From Gigaspora rosea (taxonomy: Eukaryota; Glomeromycota; Glomeromycetes; Diversisporales; Gigasporaceae): DNA of 64,000 nt. The stretch covers positions 182,993 through 246,992 of the forward strand of contig QKWP01000372.1 of assembly GCA_003550325.1 (NCBI GenBank), given 5' to 3'. The notes beneath the pieces were generated by a model, which had not been told where the DNA came from, did not search any database, and worked only from the letters and a program-made list of their open reading frames with translations. The position numbers and the translations under genes were made by a program. Below, in pieces: positions 1 through 11,640 of this stretch (within the stretch, counting starts at the first letter, position 1; every line of letters begins with the position of its first letter).

Positions 1-1543
1 TTTCCGATTTCCAAAGAAGATGTATGGGACTTATCTCTAAACAGTATTCATCCGATAGTATTGCTAGAGACTTTTCGTAAGTGTGTCACTAGAATTATAG
101 CACAAAGACTAGCAATCATCTTCAGAAACAAAAACATACTCTCAGGACCCAATTTTGCTGGTCTCCCAGTTGATTCGACGGCGAAACCTATTAGTATACT
201 AAACTCGATAATAGAAGATGCTAAAGAAAACAGAAAAGAGCTTTGGTTAGTCTTCCAAGACATGAGAATAGCCTTTGATTCAGTTCCACTTCCAATGCTC
301 AAGCTCGCAATGCAAAGGCTTAAAGTTCCAAAAATGGAAATATCATTCATCCTAAACTTGTTTGATCAAAGAAGAGCAAAGGTTATTACACACTATGGCA
401 CATCTAGTGAAATTATTGCCTCAGTGGGTATAGAACAAGAAGAGGTGATCTCGCCACTTCTTTGGTGAATCTTTTATGATCCACTGCTCTTTAGAATACA
501 AAATAACCAGGCCCTAGGTTATTCCCTCCATTTGTCGGTTCCTAAGATCTCTGCTCAGGCAACATAGTCAATTTATCCACAAGACAAGCAGCAATCGCCT
601 ACACAGATGATACTACCTGGATAGCAAGTAGCAAGGAGCAGATACAAGAAATAATCAGAATAGCAGAGGATTTTTATGCTATAAACCACATTACGATTAA
701 TGGAAAGAAAACCAAACTACTAGTTTTTAATTCAAAGTGTAAATCCCAGCAACAAACGGTAGTAATTGCAAAGGAGCTAATTAAAGCAGAATGTAAAGAG
801 CAAATTGTGAGATTTCTTGGAACCTGGATAAACACAAAATTTAATGAAAAACTAATTAAAAACAAAGCCAAGTCAATAGTTATACAAGCAAACAAGGCTC
901 TCGTAGGAAAGAAGTTAAAAGTAGCACAGATTGCGTATCTGAATAACATATATATTATTCCAAAACTAAGTTACTTACTTCAGTCCTCACGTCTTTCTAA
1001 CCAAGAACTTTACCATATTCACAAGCCCTTTGTAATGCTCTTTAAGAACAAGATGGAAATCCCAATAACTGCTGGAAATTATATCATCGAGCACACAAAG
1101 TTAGGAAACTGTAAATCGTTAATACATGAGATCACCTTCAAACAAATCTCGGACTTGCATGACAGGTTAAATAGCAACAGCCCTGATAGGGACTTTGCTT
1201 TGTTGAGACTAAAACAAGGAATAATCCTAGCAAGCATCGACCAAAAATTTTGGCAACATGGGGACTGGGACAGTCTAAAGAAAATTTGGAAATTCAATTT
1301 GATGAGTTTGACCTTTCTAAAAGCAAAAAAACTTGGTCTAACATTCCGGTCACTTCAGGAGCCTTGGATACTACATGGTATAGGAGAAACATTTAGAGGC
1401 ATGTTAGGTGTTAAGAATTGTGCGAAAACATGCCAAGCTCTTAAAGGGTCTAACCTGTTTTTCGTTAATCAGCTGATCTCTAGAGATGGTCAAAGAATGA
1501 TAACCTGGAGACAACTTAAACTCCTCAAAGGTAGCTCAGGCAA
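1..1543 (+). pseudogene. Reverse transcriptase domain of the LINE, broken
   Basis: The reading frame is open from base 1 in frame 1 and shows the LINE reverse transcriptase order: a RPI-like segment followed by LLETFRK (about 55-80), the first catalytic block with FQDMRIAFDSVP (about 253-290), and GIEQEEVISPLLW ending at 468. A TGA at 466-468 interrupts the usual SPLLW-x-IFYDPLL block; reading through gives IFYDPLLF. The frame then shifts to frame 3 by about 560, where the active-site block AYTDDTTW appears (597-620), giving the YxDD-type aspartates. Frame 3 stays open through the thumb/connection region to 1543. The protein would copy element RNA into DNA at the target site. The TGA could be a CGA-to-TGA transition. 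Not functional as read. Confidence 0.9.
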
Positions 1544-1690
1544 NGCATGTTAGGTGTTAAGAATTGTGCGAAAACATGCCAAGCTCTTAAAGGGTCAAAT
1601 TAATTTTTATATGTAGCAACTTTTAAATTAGATGGTCAAAGAATGATAACCTGGAGACAACTTAAACTCCTCAAAGGTAGCTCAGGCAAG
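1399..1690. repeat. 146-bp direct duplication around a single N
   Basis: Bases 1399-1543 recur at 1545-1689 with a constant offset of 146, separated by one N at 1544. The outer parts are identical, but a 34-base middle segment (1451-1484 versus 1597-1630) is almost unrelated between copies. The duplication breaks the LINE reading frame. It looks like two contig ends joined without merging rather than a biological repeat. Confidence 0.85.
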
Positions 1691-2836
1691 GGCTGTAAGG
1701 CGAATTGGTTCGTTAGCCTAGAGAATAAGCTCCTCAAGAATAATGTTAATAGGCAGCTCAAAAATGAATACATTATAAATTGCCCGAATCAGATAGCTTT
1801 GACTATGCCTAAACGACCGATCTCAGATAACAATAGGAAAAAGGACTGGTTTTTTACTAGTACCATGGAAAATAGCTCTAAAGAAATCTACAGAGTATCC
1901 AAGAAAAGTAAAGTAAGACTAGTAGCAGAGCATTGGCAAATTGAAGATTAAGATAACTACATAGAACATTTAAAGCTACAACCCTGCAAAGGTTGTACCC
2001 TCTCAACAAATACGGATGCCAATTCCTGCTATAGACATTTTAATAAAAAGGAATCCTTGGTATTAATCCCAAAAATTGTAAACAAAGAAAATACCAAATT
2101 CCTACTACTTAGTTTAGAGCAGTATCAGCATAGTGGACAAAGAAATAGAAATATCTCTTTAGAATCTAGAATAGAAAGAGTACTTATTTTGAACCAACCA
2201 AAGTCTGATTTCTTATGTAATTATAGATTAGATAGTAATTTAGAAGAGAGATTAAATTTTCATATTTTGTATAATATTAGAAATAACTTATCTAGTTTAG
2301 TTTTTTATACAGATGGTTCCTTGGTGACAGATAATATAGGTACAAAGATGGGTGCTAGTTGGGTTCAGGTAGATGATAGCAGGGAAAAATTAATTGCAGA
2401 AGAATACATTAGAGTAGAAAATTGGCCCTCATCAACCAAGGCAGAACTTGTTGCGATTTGGTTAGCTCTCATTACAGCTCCTAACAATTCAACAGTAACA
2501 ATCATTTCAGACAGTGCAGCTGCATTAGCAAGTATCAGCAAAAGAGAAATATCCAATACGCCAAGTAAATGGCGAAAAGAGAAAAATTACCTAATTACAT
2601 CAGAAATTATAGATGTAATCCATTTCAAGAAGATCAAGCTAATGCTCGAAAAGATCAAGGGCCATAGTGGTAATATCTGGAATGACAAGGCAGATGCACT
2701 GGCTAAGCTTGCTCTACATCTTCCTTTCTCGACAAATACTCTAAGAAACTGCAATTCGAGGGTACAGGTCCCTCTCTTGTGGCAAGATTGTCTTGTTTGG
2801 AAAAGCCTACACACTCATTTATTAAAACATTACTAA
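1643..2836 (+). pseudogene. LINE ORF continuation with RNase H domain
   Basis: In frame 2, an open segment from 1643 ends at a TAA (1949-1951), but the same frame reopens at once and runs to 2836, so a single stop splits it. Between the two parts is a small Cys cluster (CKGC near 1985). The second part holds an RNase H domain with its four acidic residues visible: YTDGS (2306-2320), KAELVAI (about 2440), ISDSAAAL (about 2505) and NDKADALAK (about 2685). RNase H removes template RNA during reverse transcription. The domain itself is uninterrupted although the full protein is not. Frame 2 ends at 2836 and the protein continues in frame 1. Confidence 0.88.
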
Positions 2837-3668
2837 CATGGCAAACGGCCGCCAGATGGAGAATTTCCAGTGCGATTATAGCTATTGAGCCAGATCTTAA
2901 TCAAACAAACTATGACTGGCAAAGTTTTTGGGATTTAAAGAAAAAACAAAATGGCATTCACTGTATATCACTCTTTCAAAGTAAACGGCTTGCTATCCAA
3001 ATCAAGTGCCTTGCTAACAAATTGCCAGTCCTGGACGAATTAAAGAAATGCAGACCATTGTCATATACAAGCAATGAGTGCATATGCTGTAAAGTAAAGG
3101 TGACAGAAACGCAAGACCATTTGGCGGATTGTACTTATTATGAATGGAGCTGGATAAACATCACTAAAGTAGCAGCTAGGGTTACATGGTCCAAATTAAG
3201 TAGCACAAACCAGTTTTTGCTTCCACTAGTAAGTTACTACCAACTGGTGGTAGGTTCGCATAAGCAAGAAATCATAGAACTAAGTCGAAGTTATATAAGA
3301 GGTCTAGTACCCAACAAGCTTTTGGAACACCTTATACTTCGGCTTACCTCAGCAAACATAGCCAAGATACTCATGCAGAATTTCGTTTCAATAGTATGGA
3401 ATGGTTTTTACGAATCTATATGGAAAGAATAGTGTCAGCTTATTGGGCTTTGGGAAAAAGAAGAAGGCATCACTATTAAGAAGAAAAGAAGGAAGGCCAA
3501 GAAGAAACACACATCTATAGGAAAAGTTAAAAGTGCTAGAAAAGGAAAGACAAGTGTCAACAACACCAACGCAAGTTCAAGCGAAGTGTGTTTAGAAAAG
3601 AGTGCATTGGTACTCAATGATAGTAAAAAGGGTATTGAAGAAAAGAGCCGTACTGCTGACAGTTTGTA
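2779..3668 (+). pseudogene. LINE C-terminal zinc-finger region
   Basis: Frame 1 is open from 2779 to a TAG at 3430-3432 and then again to 3668. True continuity with the RNase H part (frame 2) requires a shift near 2815-2835. The segment has the typical LINE reverse-transcriptase C-terminal zinc finger, CICCKVK followed by HLADC (C-x2-C ... H-x3-C, about 3079-3135). After the TAG, the same frame encodes LWEKEEGIT and a lysine-rich tail ending in SRTADSL. The tail looks like the natural C-terminus, so the TAG is a single premature stop. Confidence 0.8.
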
Positions 3669-3935
3669 GCAAGTAGCGGTTAAAAGTTATATCCAAAGTG
3701 GTGAAATTCCATTTTGGGCCGGGTCTTAGACAGATTTGACAAGACTCTCCGATTTATCTGTAAATTGGTGCGACAACTCGCAATTAGGTGCTACAAGGCA
3801 ACCAGTTGATGTCAGGCATGATTTTCTACTTTTGTAGCTTTTGTATATAGAAATGGTTTACTTTTTAGTACACAGAACAACAGTAACAGGCTCTGGCCAG
3901 ATTTGTCTAAAAAAAAAAAAAAAAAAAAAAAAAAA
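3669..3935 (+). other. LINE 3' untranslated region and poly(A) tail
   Basis: This non-coding stretch follows the last readable codon and is less AT-rich than its surroundings. It ends in 27 A residues (3909-3935), as expected for target-primed integration. The matching 5' target duplication cannot be seen because the 5' end lies outside the window. Confidence 0.8.
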
Positions 3936-4034
3936 CATTATCCAAGCACCTTTATCTACTATGTATTAGATTATTCTATACAATATTAAATTAAAAGTAA
4001 TAAGAAAGTTTTTTTTAAAAAATTCTAAGCTTAA

Positions 4035-5148
4035 TTGATGATCCGCCGGTCAACAGATGCATGATCATAGTGTAACATGATACAAATTACTATATAAATC
4101 ACTTATAGATGAAATGCCATGATTACCCAAGGAAAAATATTTTTTACTAAATTAATAAGTTATGTCGACTAATTAAAAGTTGTAGAGCTCGTCGAGATGC
4201 ATCTAACGGTGATTAGATAATCAAAATCGGCCTAGTAGATGCAGAGATATCGTCAAAAAACAATTGGACGACTATGTAAAATTCTATGTAAACAAACATT
4301 TGTTTACATAAAATTTTACATAGTCGCCCAATCATTTTTTGATAAGTTATGTTGACTAATTGAAAGTTGTAGAGCTCGTCGAGGCGCATCTAACGGTGGT
4401 TAGATCATCAAAATCGGCCCAGTAGATGCAGAGATATCTTAAAAAAACAATTGGACGACTATGTAAAATTCTATGTAAACAAACATTTGTTTACATAAAA
4501 TTTTACATAGTCGCCCAATCATTTTTTGATAATAACTCAGCAACTAATGGGCCAATTTTGATGATCTTACCACCTGTAGATTTATCATAATGAGCTTACA
4601 ACTTTCAATTAATCAGCATAATTCATTAATTTATAAAAAAAATATTTTTCCTTGGGTAATCGTGGCATTTCTACCTATAATATAGATTATTATAGCATAA
4701 GTGCCACGATTACCCAAGGAACAATATTTTTTTACTAAGTTAATGAATTATGCCGATTAATTGAAAGTTGTAGAGCTCATTATGACAAATCTAAAGGTAG
4801 TAAGATCATCAAAATTGGCCCAGTAGATGCTGAGTTATCATCAAAAAACGATTGGGTGACTATGTAAAATTTTATGTAAACAAATGTTTGTTTACATAGA
4901 ATTTTACATAGTCGTCCAATCGTTTTTCGATGATATCTCCGCATCTACTGGGCCGATTTTGATGATCTAACTACCATTAAATGCATCTCAACGAGCTCTA
5001 CAACTTTCAATTAGTCAACATAACTTATTAACTTAGTAAAAAAATATTTTTCCTTGGGGATCATGGCATTTCGTCTATAAGATATTTATATAGTAATTTG
5101 CGTCACGTTATACTATAATCATGCATCTGTTGACTAGCGAATCATCAA
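4035..5148. mobile_element. TTAA-flanked foldback element, copy 1 (1114 bp)
   Basis: The element begins TTGATGATCCGCCGGTCAAC and ends with the complement of a closely related sequence (TTGATTCGCTAGTCAAC read inward). TTAA lies on both sides (4031-4034 and 5149-5152). It has no coding capacity. Internally it is a chain of alternately inverted modules, each carrying GTTGTAGAGCTC, a hairpin around ACAAACATTTGTTTAC, and CCCAAGGAAAAATATTTTT. A diverged copy lies at 32526-33817. TTAA target duplication is typical of the piggyBac and Kolobok groups; the superfamily is inferred from the target site only. Confidence 0.85.
4157..4530 (+). repeat. 187-bp tandem duplication inside the foldback
   Basis: The module beginning TAAGTTATGT at about 4157 repeats at about 4344 with a 187-base offset. 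It accounts for most of the length difference between this copy (1114 bp) and the one at 32526-33817 (about 945 bp without its nested insertion). Confidence 0.8.
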
Positions 5149-5152
5149 TTAA

Positions 5153-5820
5153 TTAATTGTCTTCATATTTAGTATAGTACTATAGTAAATAGTAATAAAA
5201 AATAAATACTTCTAAAGAAAGTTTATCACAATCTGGCTGAGTAATTTCTCTAAAGTTGTTAAATCATTGCTACCAATTAAATAGTTGACAAGATATTTTA
5301 GTTTAAAAATTAAAAAATTTTACTAAAAATGATTTGTCCCTTTTCTACTGACTCATCTCTATATAATAAAAAACATAGTAATTTCCCAAATTCTAATATA
5401 AAAATAGTGCTGATCTTATCTGGATCAGTAATTAAAACTACAGTTAGCTCTTATAACAAACTAATAGTTTTAAAATAAAAAAGTTTGTTAAGTTTGAACA
5501 AATTTATTTAAAACTTTTGTTTATTAATATTATAGCTTTTTAATATTATGTTGTTAACTATTAAATCAAGGTTTAAAATTTTAAAGCCATACCAACAAGT
5601 TCTAATCTTTTAGTACTTCCATCTTGATAATATACTATTGGAAGTATTAACATTGGTATGGCTGTATATGCAGATTCATGAAAACTTCTGGTACCACTAT
5701 ACTTTAGTATTTTCATAGCAAACTGAGAAATATTATACTGTAGAAAAATACTATATTTTCTTGCTAAAACATTACAAAAACAGTTTATTATATTCAGAGT
5801 TTATAAATAATTGATTTGTG
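5153..5820. other. AT-rich stretch without genes; 82-bp inverted-repeat hairpin
   Basis: I see no gene here. The only clear structure is a hairpin at 5584-5665, with AGCCATACCAA on the left and TTGGTATGGCT on the right and a second paired block (AGTACTTCCA / TGGAAGTA) further in. It may be a tiny MITE or a transcribed hairpin. Confidence 0.5.
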
Positions 5821-6290
5821 ATGGGTGTGGCTACTTAGGGAAGTTGCCAAGTTGTCATCCCAAGTGGCAGATTGAGAGTTCGAATTATATCGGTAACACT
5901 TTAAAAAATAGACCTGTGTTTGGTAACCTGTTACTCTCTATCGGTTGGGTATATAATTTGTAGTCTTAGTTGTACCATCTAGAATAGGAGCTTTCGAGCA
6001 TAAGTATAATACTAGTGTAATATTATACTGTCAAATTCAAGAAACTGGAGAAATTGGAAACCTATTTGGCAAGTCCCAAATAAGGAGGTAAATTTTAATT
6101 TTCGATGGTACTACTAAAAGAAGGTTGGTACTGAGATCAGAATGAACCTTATAAGGGCAGTATAAGAAACTATAGCAGTTTAAGATAACCTCTAACTGCA
6201 AGTGTCAGTTAACACAATGAGCCCAGTTTCTGAAGACCACTAAGATTTAGGATTGAAACACATATACTAGTCAGCTAGCAATTTCTACGG
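5821..6290 (+). mobile_element. Probable tRNA-derived SINE
   Basis: The head resembles a decayed tRNA gene with internal RNA polymerase III promoter boxes: TGGCTACTTAGG near 5828 as an A box and GAGTTCGAAT near 5877 as a B box, about 40 bases apart. The following body is unrelated to tRNA. It contains GAACCTTATAAGGGCAG (6144-6160), which recurs exactly in the GC-richer island at 54567-54583. The right end is unclear and no target duplication was found, so this is a tentative call. Confidence 0.5.
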
Positions 6291-6659
6291 GCTTTTAACT
6301 TTTTCAAAAATCTCAAAAAACCTATTAGCAGTTGTATAATAAAAGTCTACTGCCTTAGATTTAAAATCACCACTAATATTTCATAAATTCATAAAGGTTA
6401 TAGTAGTGTTCTTATAAAGATTTTTGATTATTATTGATTACAAATAAGTTATTAAAACTAAATATTTAAAGGGTTGGGTCAAAATTCTGACAAAAAAATA
6501 CTGGTAGCAAAAATTCTAGCAGCCAAAAATTCATGGCTAAAAATCTGACAATTAAAAATTTTGATAAAAAGTATCAAACTATTATAGCTAATATTAGCCT
6601 AATCTTAATCTAAAGTGACCTAACTCTAATTATAAGAGTCTATTTGCTTTAAACATATT

Positions 6660-6850
6660 CCATCAGAGTTGGCATTGGACAATGTCCAAATAAATTTAAT
6701 TGGATATTTGGACATTTGGACATAGTCCAAATGTCCAAATAATTTTTTGGACCTTTAGGCATTGGACAATGTCCAAATAAATTGTAAAATTATTGAACAT
6801 ATGTCCAAATTGTCAATTGAACATATGTTCAATTGTCCAATAATTTTATT
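6660..6850. repeat. TGGACATTTGGACA low-complexity palindromic tract
   Basis: Runs of TTGGACA and its complement TGTCCAA alternate, so the tract can fold on itself in many registers. A second tract of the same motif lies at 7700-7772. The two tracts bracket the 330-bp palindrome at 6963-7295. Confidence 0.7.
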
Positions 6851-6962
6851 GGACAATTTTAATAATATGACGACAAAAGCTGAAATAGGTTACCCCTCTC
6901 TTTTGGTCAAAAAACTCAAAAATGTCTTTGATCTAAATTAAGCTACCTTACAATTAACAATA

Positions 6963-7295
6963 GTTGCTACATAGTAAAGTCCAAATTTTACTATGCAAAT
7001 CGATTAAAATCGCTTAAGTAATCTTCTTCAGATGATCAAAATACACTTACTTTAAAATTTTTATTAGTATTGGACAAGTTTTTATTATTTAATTTTTAAT
7101 TTTTCATTCCACAAAAAAATTAAAATTTTTTAAAAAAATATATTCGACAAATGTAAAAATCAAAAGTCAAATAATAAAAAGTTCTCAAATCCTAGTAAAA
7201 TTTTAAAATAAGTGTATTTTGATCTCCTGAATAAGTTTACTTAAGCGACTTTAATTGATTCACATAGTAAAATTTAGACTTTACTATGTAGCAAC
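6963..7295. mobile_element. CTACATAGTAAAGT foldback element, copy 1
   Basis: A nearly complete palindrome of about 333 bp begins GTTGCTACATAGTAAAGT and ends with its complement ACTTTACTATGTAGCAAC. Each arm carries CGCTTAAGTAA, a TTTTTATTATTTGAC segment and an inner ATATATTCGACAAATGT block. Three other copies of 329-332 bp are at 27880, 31399 and 62978. It is non-coding. The true ends may lie further out, as related flanking AAGCTACC sequences are seen near some copies. Confidence 0.85.
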
Positions 7296-8853
7296 TATCT
7301 GCAATTAACCAAAAATTGATTATATCTGAAATAAGCTACCCTGTTTTCTTTATAATATACCTTTATTTTAAAATGAAAAATAAAATCAACTATTGTTATT
7401 ATTCTTTTTGAAATACAATTATTACAGTTTCTAAAATGCTGTTTGATTAATCATCTTTCATTAGCCAATATCAAATATATATATTGTAAGAAAAATAGAA
7501 TATAAGTTGATTTAGTAGCATGAATATATATGTTCATATGCATATTTTTATAATAATAATAATTATTATTATCTTCAGTATACTTTTTAAATATACTGTA
7601 AATTAAAGATATTTTATATTAGTAAAAATTGGCCAGAATTAAGTTTAATTTAGGCCAAGATTAAACTAATTTTTTTTAATGTTCAATAAAAAAAGTTACT
7701 ATGTCCAATCAAAATTATTTGGACAATTGGACATTGTCCAAATGTCCAAATGTCCAAATTGTCCAAATGTCCAATATTATAACATACTATCCCTGTATTC
7801 CATATTTGGGATTTTCTATATGAAAATTTTGACTATTAGAATTTTTAATTGTAGAGATATTTGCTGTCAGGATTTTTTTTTGGGATTATGGCCTGTAGAT
7901 CAAATTTTGATCTGCAATCTATTTAAGATTCCTATCAGCTATTATAAAAAAAAGAATTAGTATATGCATGATTGAAAATGATAAAAAAGAAAATGTACTT
8001 ATCTGTAACTCAAAATCCTGATGAATCATTCTAAAACCAATTCAAGACCTCAAGACCAAGCTGTTTAGTTTAACAACATTACTAGCTATTAAAAGTTGAA
8101 TTCTTATAAAGAATCTTTACAATATATCTATTGTCTTAGGTTTAAAATCTATAGAAATAATAGTGGTATTCTGATAAAGATGTTTGAATATTATTTAATT
8201 GCAAATAAGTTCATTAAAACTTAAACATTTAAGATTTCTACTAGTTATCTAAAAAAAAACAAAAAGGAATTAGTACGTGCATGATTGAAAATGATAAAAA
8301 AGAAGCAAATTAAATTCAAATCTAGAGTTTATTCAATTTGATCAAATTCAAATATAGCTGATATTTAATTCGATTTGACTTTGTAAATTTTTATATATTA
8401 CTATAAATTATAAATTTTTAAAAATTCAAGGCTATAATCTGATTTGCTAATTAACATATAATATTGATTAACTAAAATGTCTAGAAATATCTAATCAATA
8501 TTTTTATAAAATAAAAAGTGTGATTAACACTATTTATATTTGGCAAATTGTTGGGCTAAACAAATTATTAGCTTGTTTCAACTTGTGTTCCAAAATAATG
8601 CTCATAGTAGTGTTTCTATAAACTGAACTGAACTTTAGTAAGGTCAAGTTCAGTTAAATTTTATACTGAACCCAAACTGAACTCAAACTTAAAAATTAAG
8701 TCTAGTTTAAGTTTAATTTCAAACTTTTAAAGTAAGTTTAAGTTTAGTTTATATTTAGTTCAAAGTTTATAAACATGGTCAGGTTTAATAAAGTAAAATA
8801 AAATTATTAAAATTATAATAAATATTATATAATATTTATATAATATTTATTTA
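7296..8853. other. AT-rich repeat-derived stretch, no gene
   Basis: I see no credible coding region. Visible items are the second TGTCCAA tract (7700-7772), two related copies of a segment containing TGCATGATTGAAAATGATAA (about 7963 and 8278), and a tract rich in GTTCAAGTTCAG-like motifs at 8560-8800, which has an inverted relative at 22830-23030. Confidence 0.6.
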
Positions 8854-9289
8854 GAGCACTGCTATTTACACCATGATTTTGCTATTTGCACCATGTAGAT
8901 CATCTCAATTTTGTCACTTAAAAATATTTTAAATTTTAAAGACTTTTATCAAAGATATCTTTATAAGTTCATGATCAAATTTAATAAAAAGTTTTTTATT
9001 TAAATTCTATAAATTCATAGAATTAAAATAAAAAGATTTTTATTGAATTTGGTTAAGAACTTGCAAAGATACCTTCGATGAAAGTTCTTTTAAACAATTT
9101 CAGTACAGCTTCTTTGTAATACCATACTTAAAAAAATTTCATTAAAGATATCTTTACAAGTTTTTGACCAAATTCGAAAAAATTTTTTATTTAAATTCTA
9201 TAAGCTAGTTTTGTACGTGTACTTTGCCACGTGTATAGGAATAAAAAATTTTATAACAGTAGATTTAATATTTATAATGCGATTGACTG

Positions 9290-10300
9290 ATAATGTAAAA
9301 TGAATAATAAACTTTACGTGGGCTAATAATAGATGCGAAGATTATTATATTAATTTTAGTAATTAAAAAAATAAAAAAAATCCAACTGACTGACTGAAGT
9401 TTTTAGATTTCATGTAATGTAAAACGAAAATTAACTTTGTTTGGCCTATTCTTAGATGTGAATATTGTTCTATTAATTTACTATAAATTAAAAATAAAAT
9501 AAAATAAAAAAAAGAAAAAAAATCTAACCCACCAAAGTTTTCATATTCCATGTAATGTTTAATGAAAAATCAACAACGTATGGTTTAATATTATATTAGA
9601 ACATTATTCTATTAATTTGCAGCAAAGCAAAAAAAAAATAAAAGGAAAAAAAAGCAATCGACTGAAGTTTTTAGATTCCATGTAATGCAAAATGAAAAAT
9701 TAATTTTGCATGATCTAATCTTAGGTGCGAACATTATTTATTAATTAAAAAGAAAAAAAAAACTGACTGACTGATGAAGTTTTTAGATTCCATGTAATGC
9801 AAAACGAAAAATCAACTTTATATGGCCTAACCTTAAAAGTGAACATTGACTATTAATTTGTAGTAAAAAAAAAATAAAAAAATCTAATGAACCGAAGTTT
9901 TCAGATTCCGTGTAATGCAAAATGAAAAATCAACCTCACATGGTCTAATTTTAGATGTGAACGTTATTCTATTAATTTACAATAAATTAAAAAGAAATAA
10001 AAGCAAATGTAACTGACTTATCCAAGTTTTCAGATTTCACGTAATGCAAAATGAAAATCAACTTTACGTGGGCTAATCTTAAATATAAATATTATTATAT
10101 CAATTTGCAGTAAAGGAAAAAAAAAACTGGCTGACTGAAGTTTTCAAATTCTATGTAATGTAAAGCGAAAAATCAACTTTGTGTGGTATGTGAACATTAT
10201 TCTATTTATTTAAAAAAAAAATCTGACAGACTAACCGGTTTTCAGATTTCATGTAATGCGAAATAAAAAATAATTTTGCGTGGCCTAATCATATATTTTC
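9290..10300 (+). repeat. Tandem satellite, 97-138 bp units
   Basis: A unit containing AAGTTTTCAGATTCCATGTAATGCAAAACGAAA, described here by its core CCATGTAATGCAAAA, is repeated about eight times, with cores starting near 9397, 9535, 9665, 9777, 9895, 10024, 10138 and 10235. Each unit also holds CGTGGCCTAATCTTAG, an AACATTATTCTATTAATTT segment and a variable A-rich linker ending in CTGACTGA. Unit length varies because the A-rich linker changes length. Related single units occur near 21240, 21670 and 60470. Confidence 0.85.
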
Positions 10301-10424
10301 ATAAATAATTGCCAACGTGAGCTCCATATTCACCCTTATATAATAACAAATATCGAGGCTGACTAAAAATTTTTCCACAATTTGATCACATTTTTGTATG
10401 CAGCGAATAAAAACAAAAGTATAC

Positions 10425-11640
10425 AAACCTCAAATTAAACCACACCATGTACATACGTAGATAGATAAAATTATAAACTGTACGTATGTACGTATATAAA
10501 AATAAGTTTTCCCACAAACTGGTTACTTTTCTGAAGATAACCAATTAAAAAATATTTAATGTAAGCTTAATCGTTGTACTATTAACACAATCATATGTAA
10601 AAATAAGTTTTCCCATACAATGGTCACGTTTTCTGAAGATGACCAATTAAAAATATTTAAACGTAAGCTTAATCATCGTCAATATTAACACAATTGCATG
10701 TAAAAATAAGTTTTCTCACACAATGGTCACGTTTTCTTAAGATGACCAATTAAAAATATTTAATGTAAGCTTAACTCGTTGTCACTATTAACACATCAAA
10801 ATCAAAAATGTCTAAATGGACGAATTTGTTTTAGAGTGTAGATTACATCGAAATGATATAATACGCACGTGTTCTGAGTTATCCAATCAAAAGAATAAAT
10901 GTCTGATTACATTTATTATTTAGTAGTATTTTAGGTGTGTAGTAGATTATATCAAAATGTCATAATGTACACATGTTTTGAGCTATCTAATCAAAAGACA
11001 AACTGTAGTCATTTAGTGTTATAACCTCATTAAACCACACCATGTACATACGTAGATAGATAAAAATTGATAAGTTTACTCTGTTATAAACTGTATGTAT
11101 ATAAAAATAAGTTTTCCTACAAACTGGTTACTTTTCTGAAAATAACCAATTAAAAAATATTTAATGTAAGTTTAATCGTTGTCACTATTAATGCAATCAC
11201 ATATAAAAATAAGTTTTCCCATACAATGGTCACATTTTCTAAAGATGACCAATTAAAAATATTTAAATGTAAGTTTAATCGTCATCACTATTAACACAAT
11301 CGCATGAAAAAATAAGTTTTCCCACACAATGGTCACGTTTCTTAAGATGACCAATTAAAAATATTTAATGTAAGCTTAACTCGTCATCACTATTAACACA
11401 TCAAAATCAAAAATGTTTAAATGGACGAATTTGTTTTAGGGTGTAGATTACATCGAAATGACATAATACGCACGTGTTCCGAGTTATCCAATCAAAAGAA
11501 TAAATGCCTGGTGATGGTTATAATTTAGTAGCATTTTAGGTATGTAGATCTGTAGATTACATCAGAATGTCATAATGTGCACATGTTCTGAGTTATCCAA
11601 TCAAAAGACAAATTGCCAGATTACAGTTGTCATTTAGTAT
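10425..11640 (+). repeat. Higher-order tandem repeat, two 595-bp units
   Basis: A 595-bp unit starting CACACCATGTACATACGTAG at 10441 repeats at 11036. Within each unit there are three subrepeats of about 100 bp starting AAAAATAAGTTTTCCCA (10498, 10598, 10702; 11102, 11202, 11305), then two subrepeats containing GTAGATTACATCGAAATG and AGTTATCCAATCAAAAG. This is a repeat of repeats produced by duplication of a whole subrepeat group. Confidence 0.85.

Larger units (their letters stand above)
1..3935 (+). mobile_element. Degenerate LINE-type non-LTR retrotransposon, 5' end outside window
   Basis: The left 3.9 kb is one non-LTR retrotransposon read on the plus strand: reverse transcriptase, RNase H, a zinc-finger C-terminus, an untranslated 3' end and a 27-A tail at 3909-3935. 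The upstream part, where the endonuclease would be expected, lies before position 1. The coding frame moves between frames 1, 3, 2 and 1 and carries at least three in-frame stops, so the copy is dead. The 3' untranslated stretch (3669-3908) matches my memory of LINE ends in arbuscular mycorrhizal fungi; that recognition is from memory and needs a search. Confidence 0.93.

Noticed and set aside
7679..7960. 93-codon frame with repeated CPN
   Set aside because: It is a translation of the TGTCCAA low-complexity tract.
9290..10300. CRISPR-like regular repeats
   Set aside because: Units are about 100-140 bp, diverged and without short repeats and unique spacers; the context is eukaryotic.
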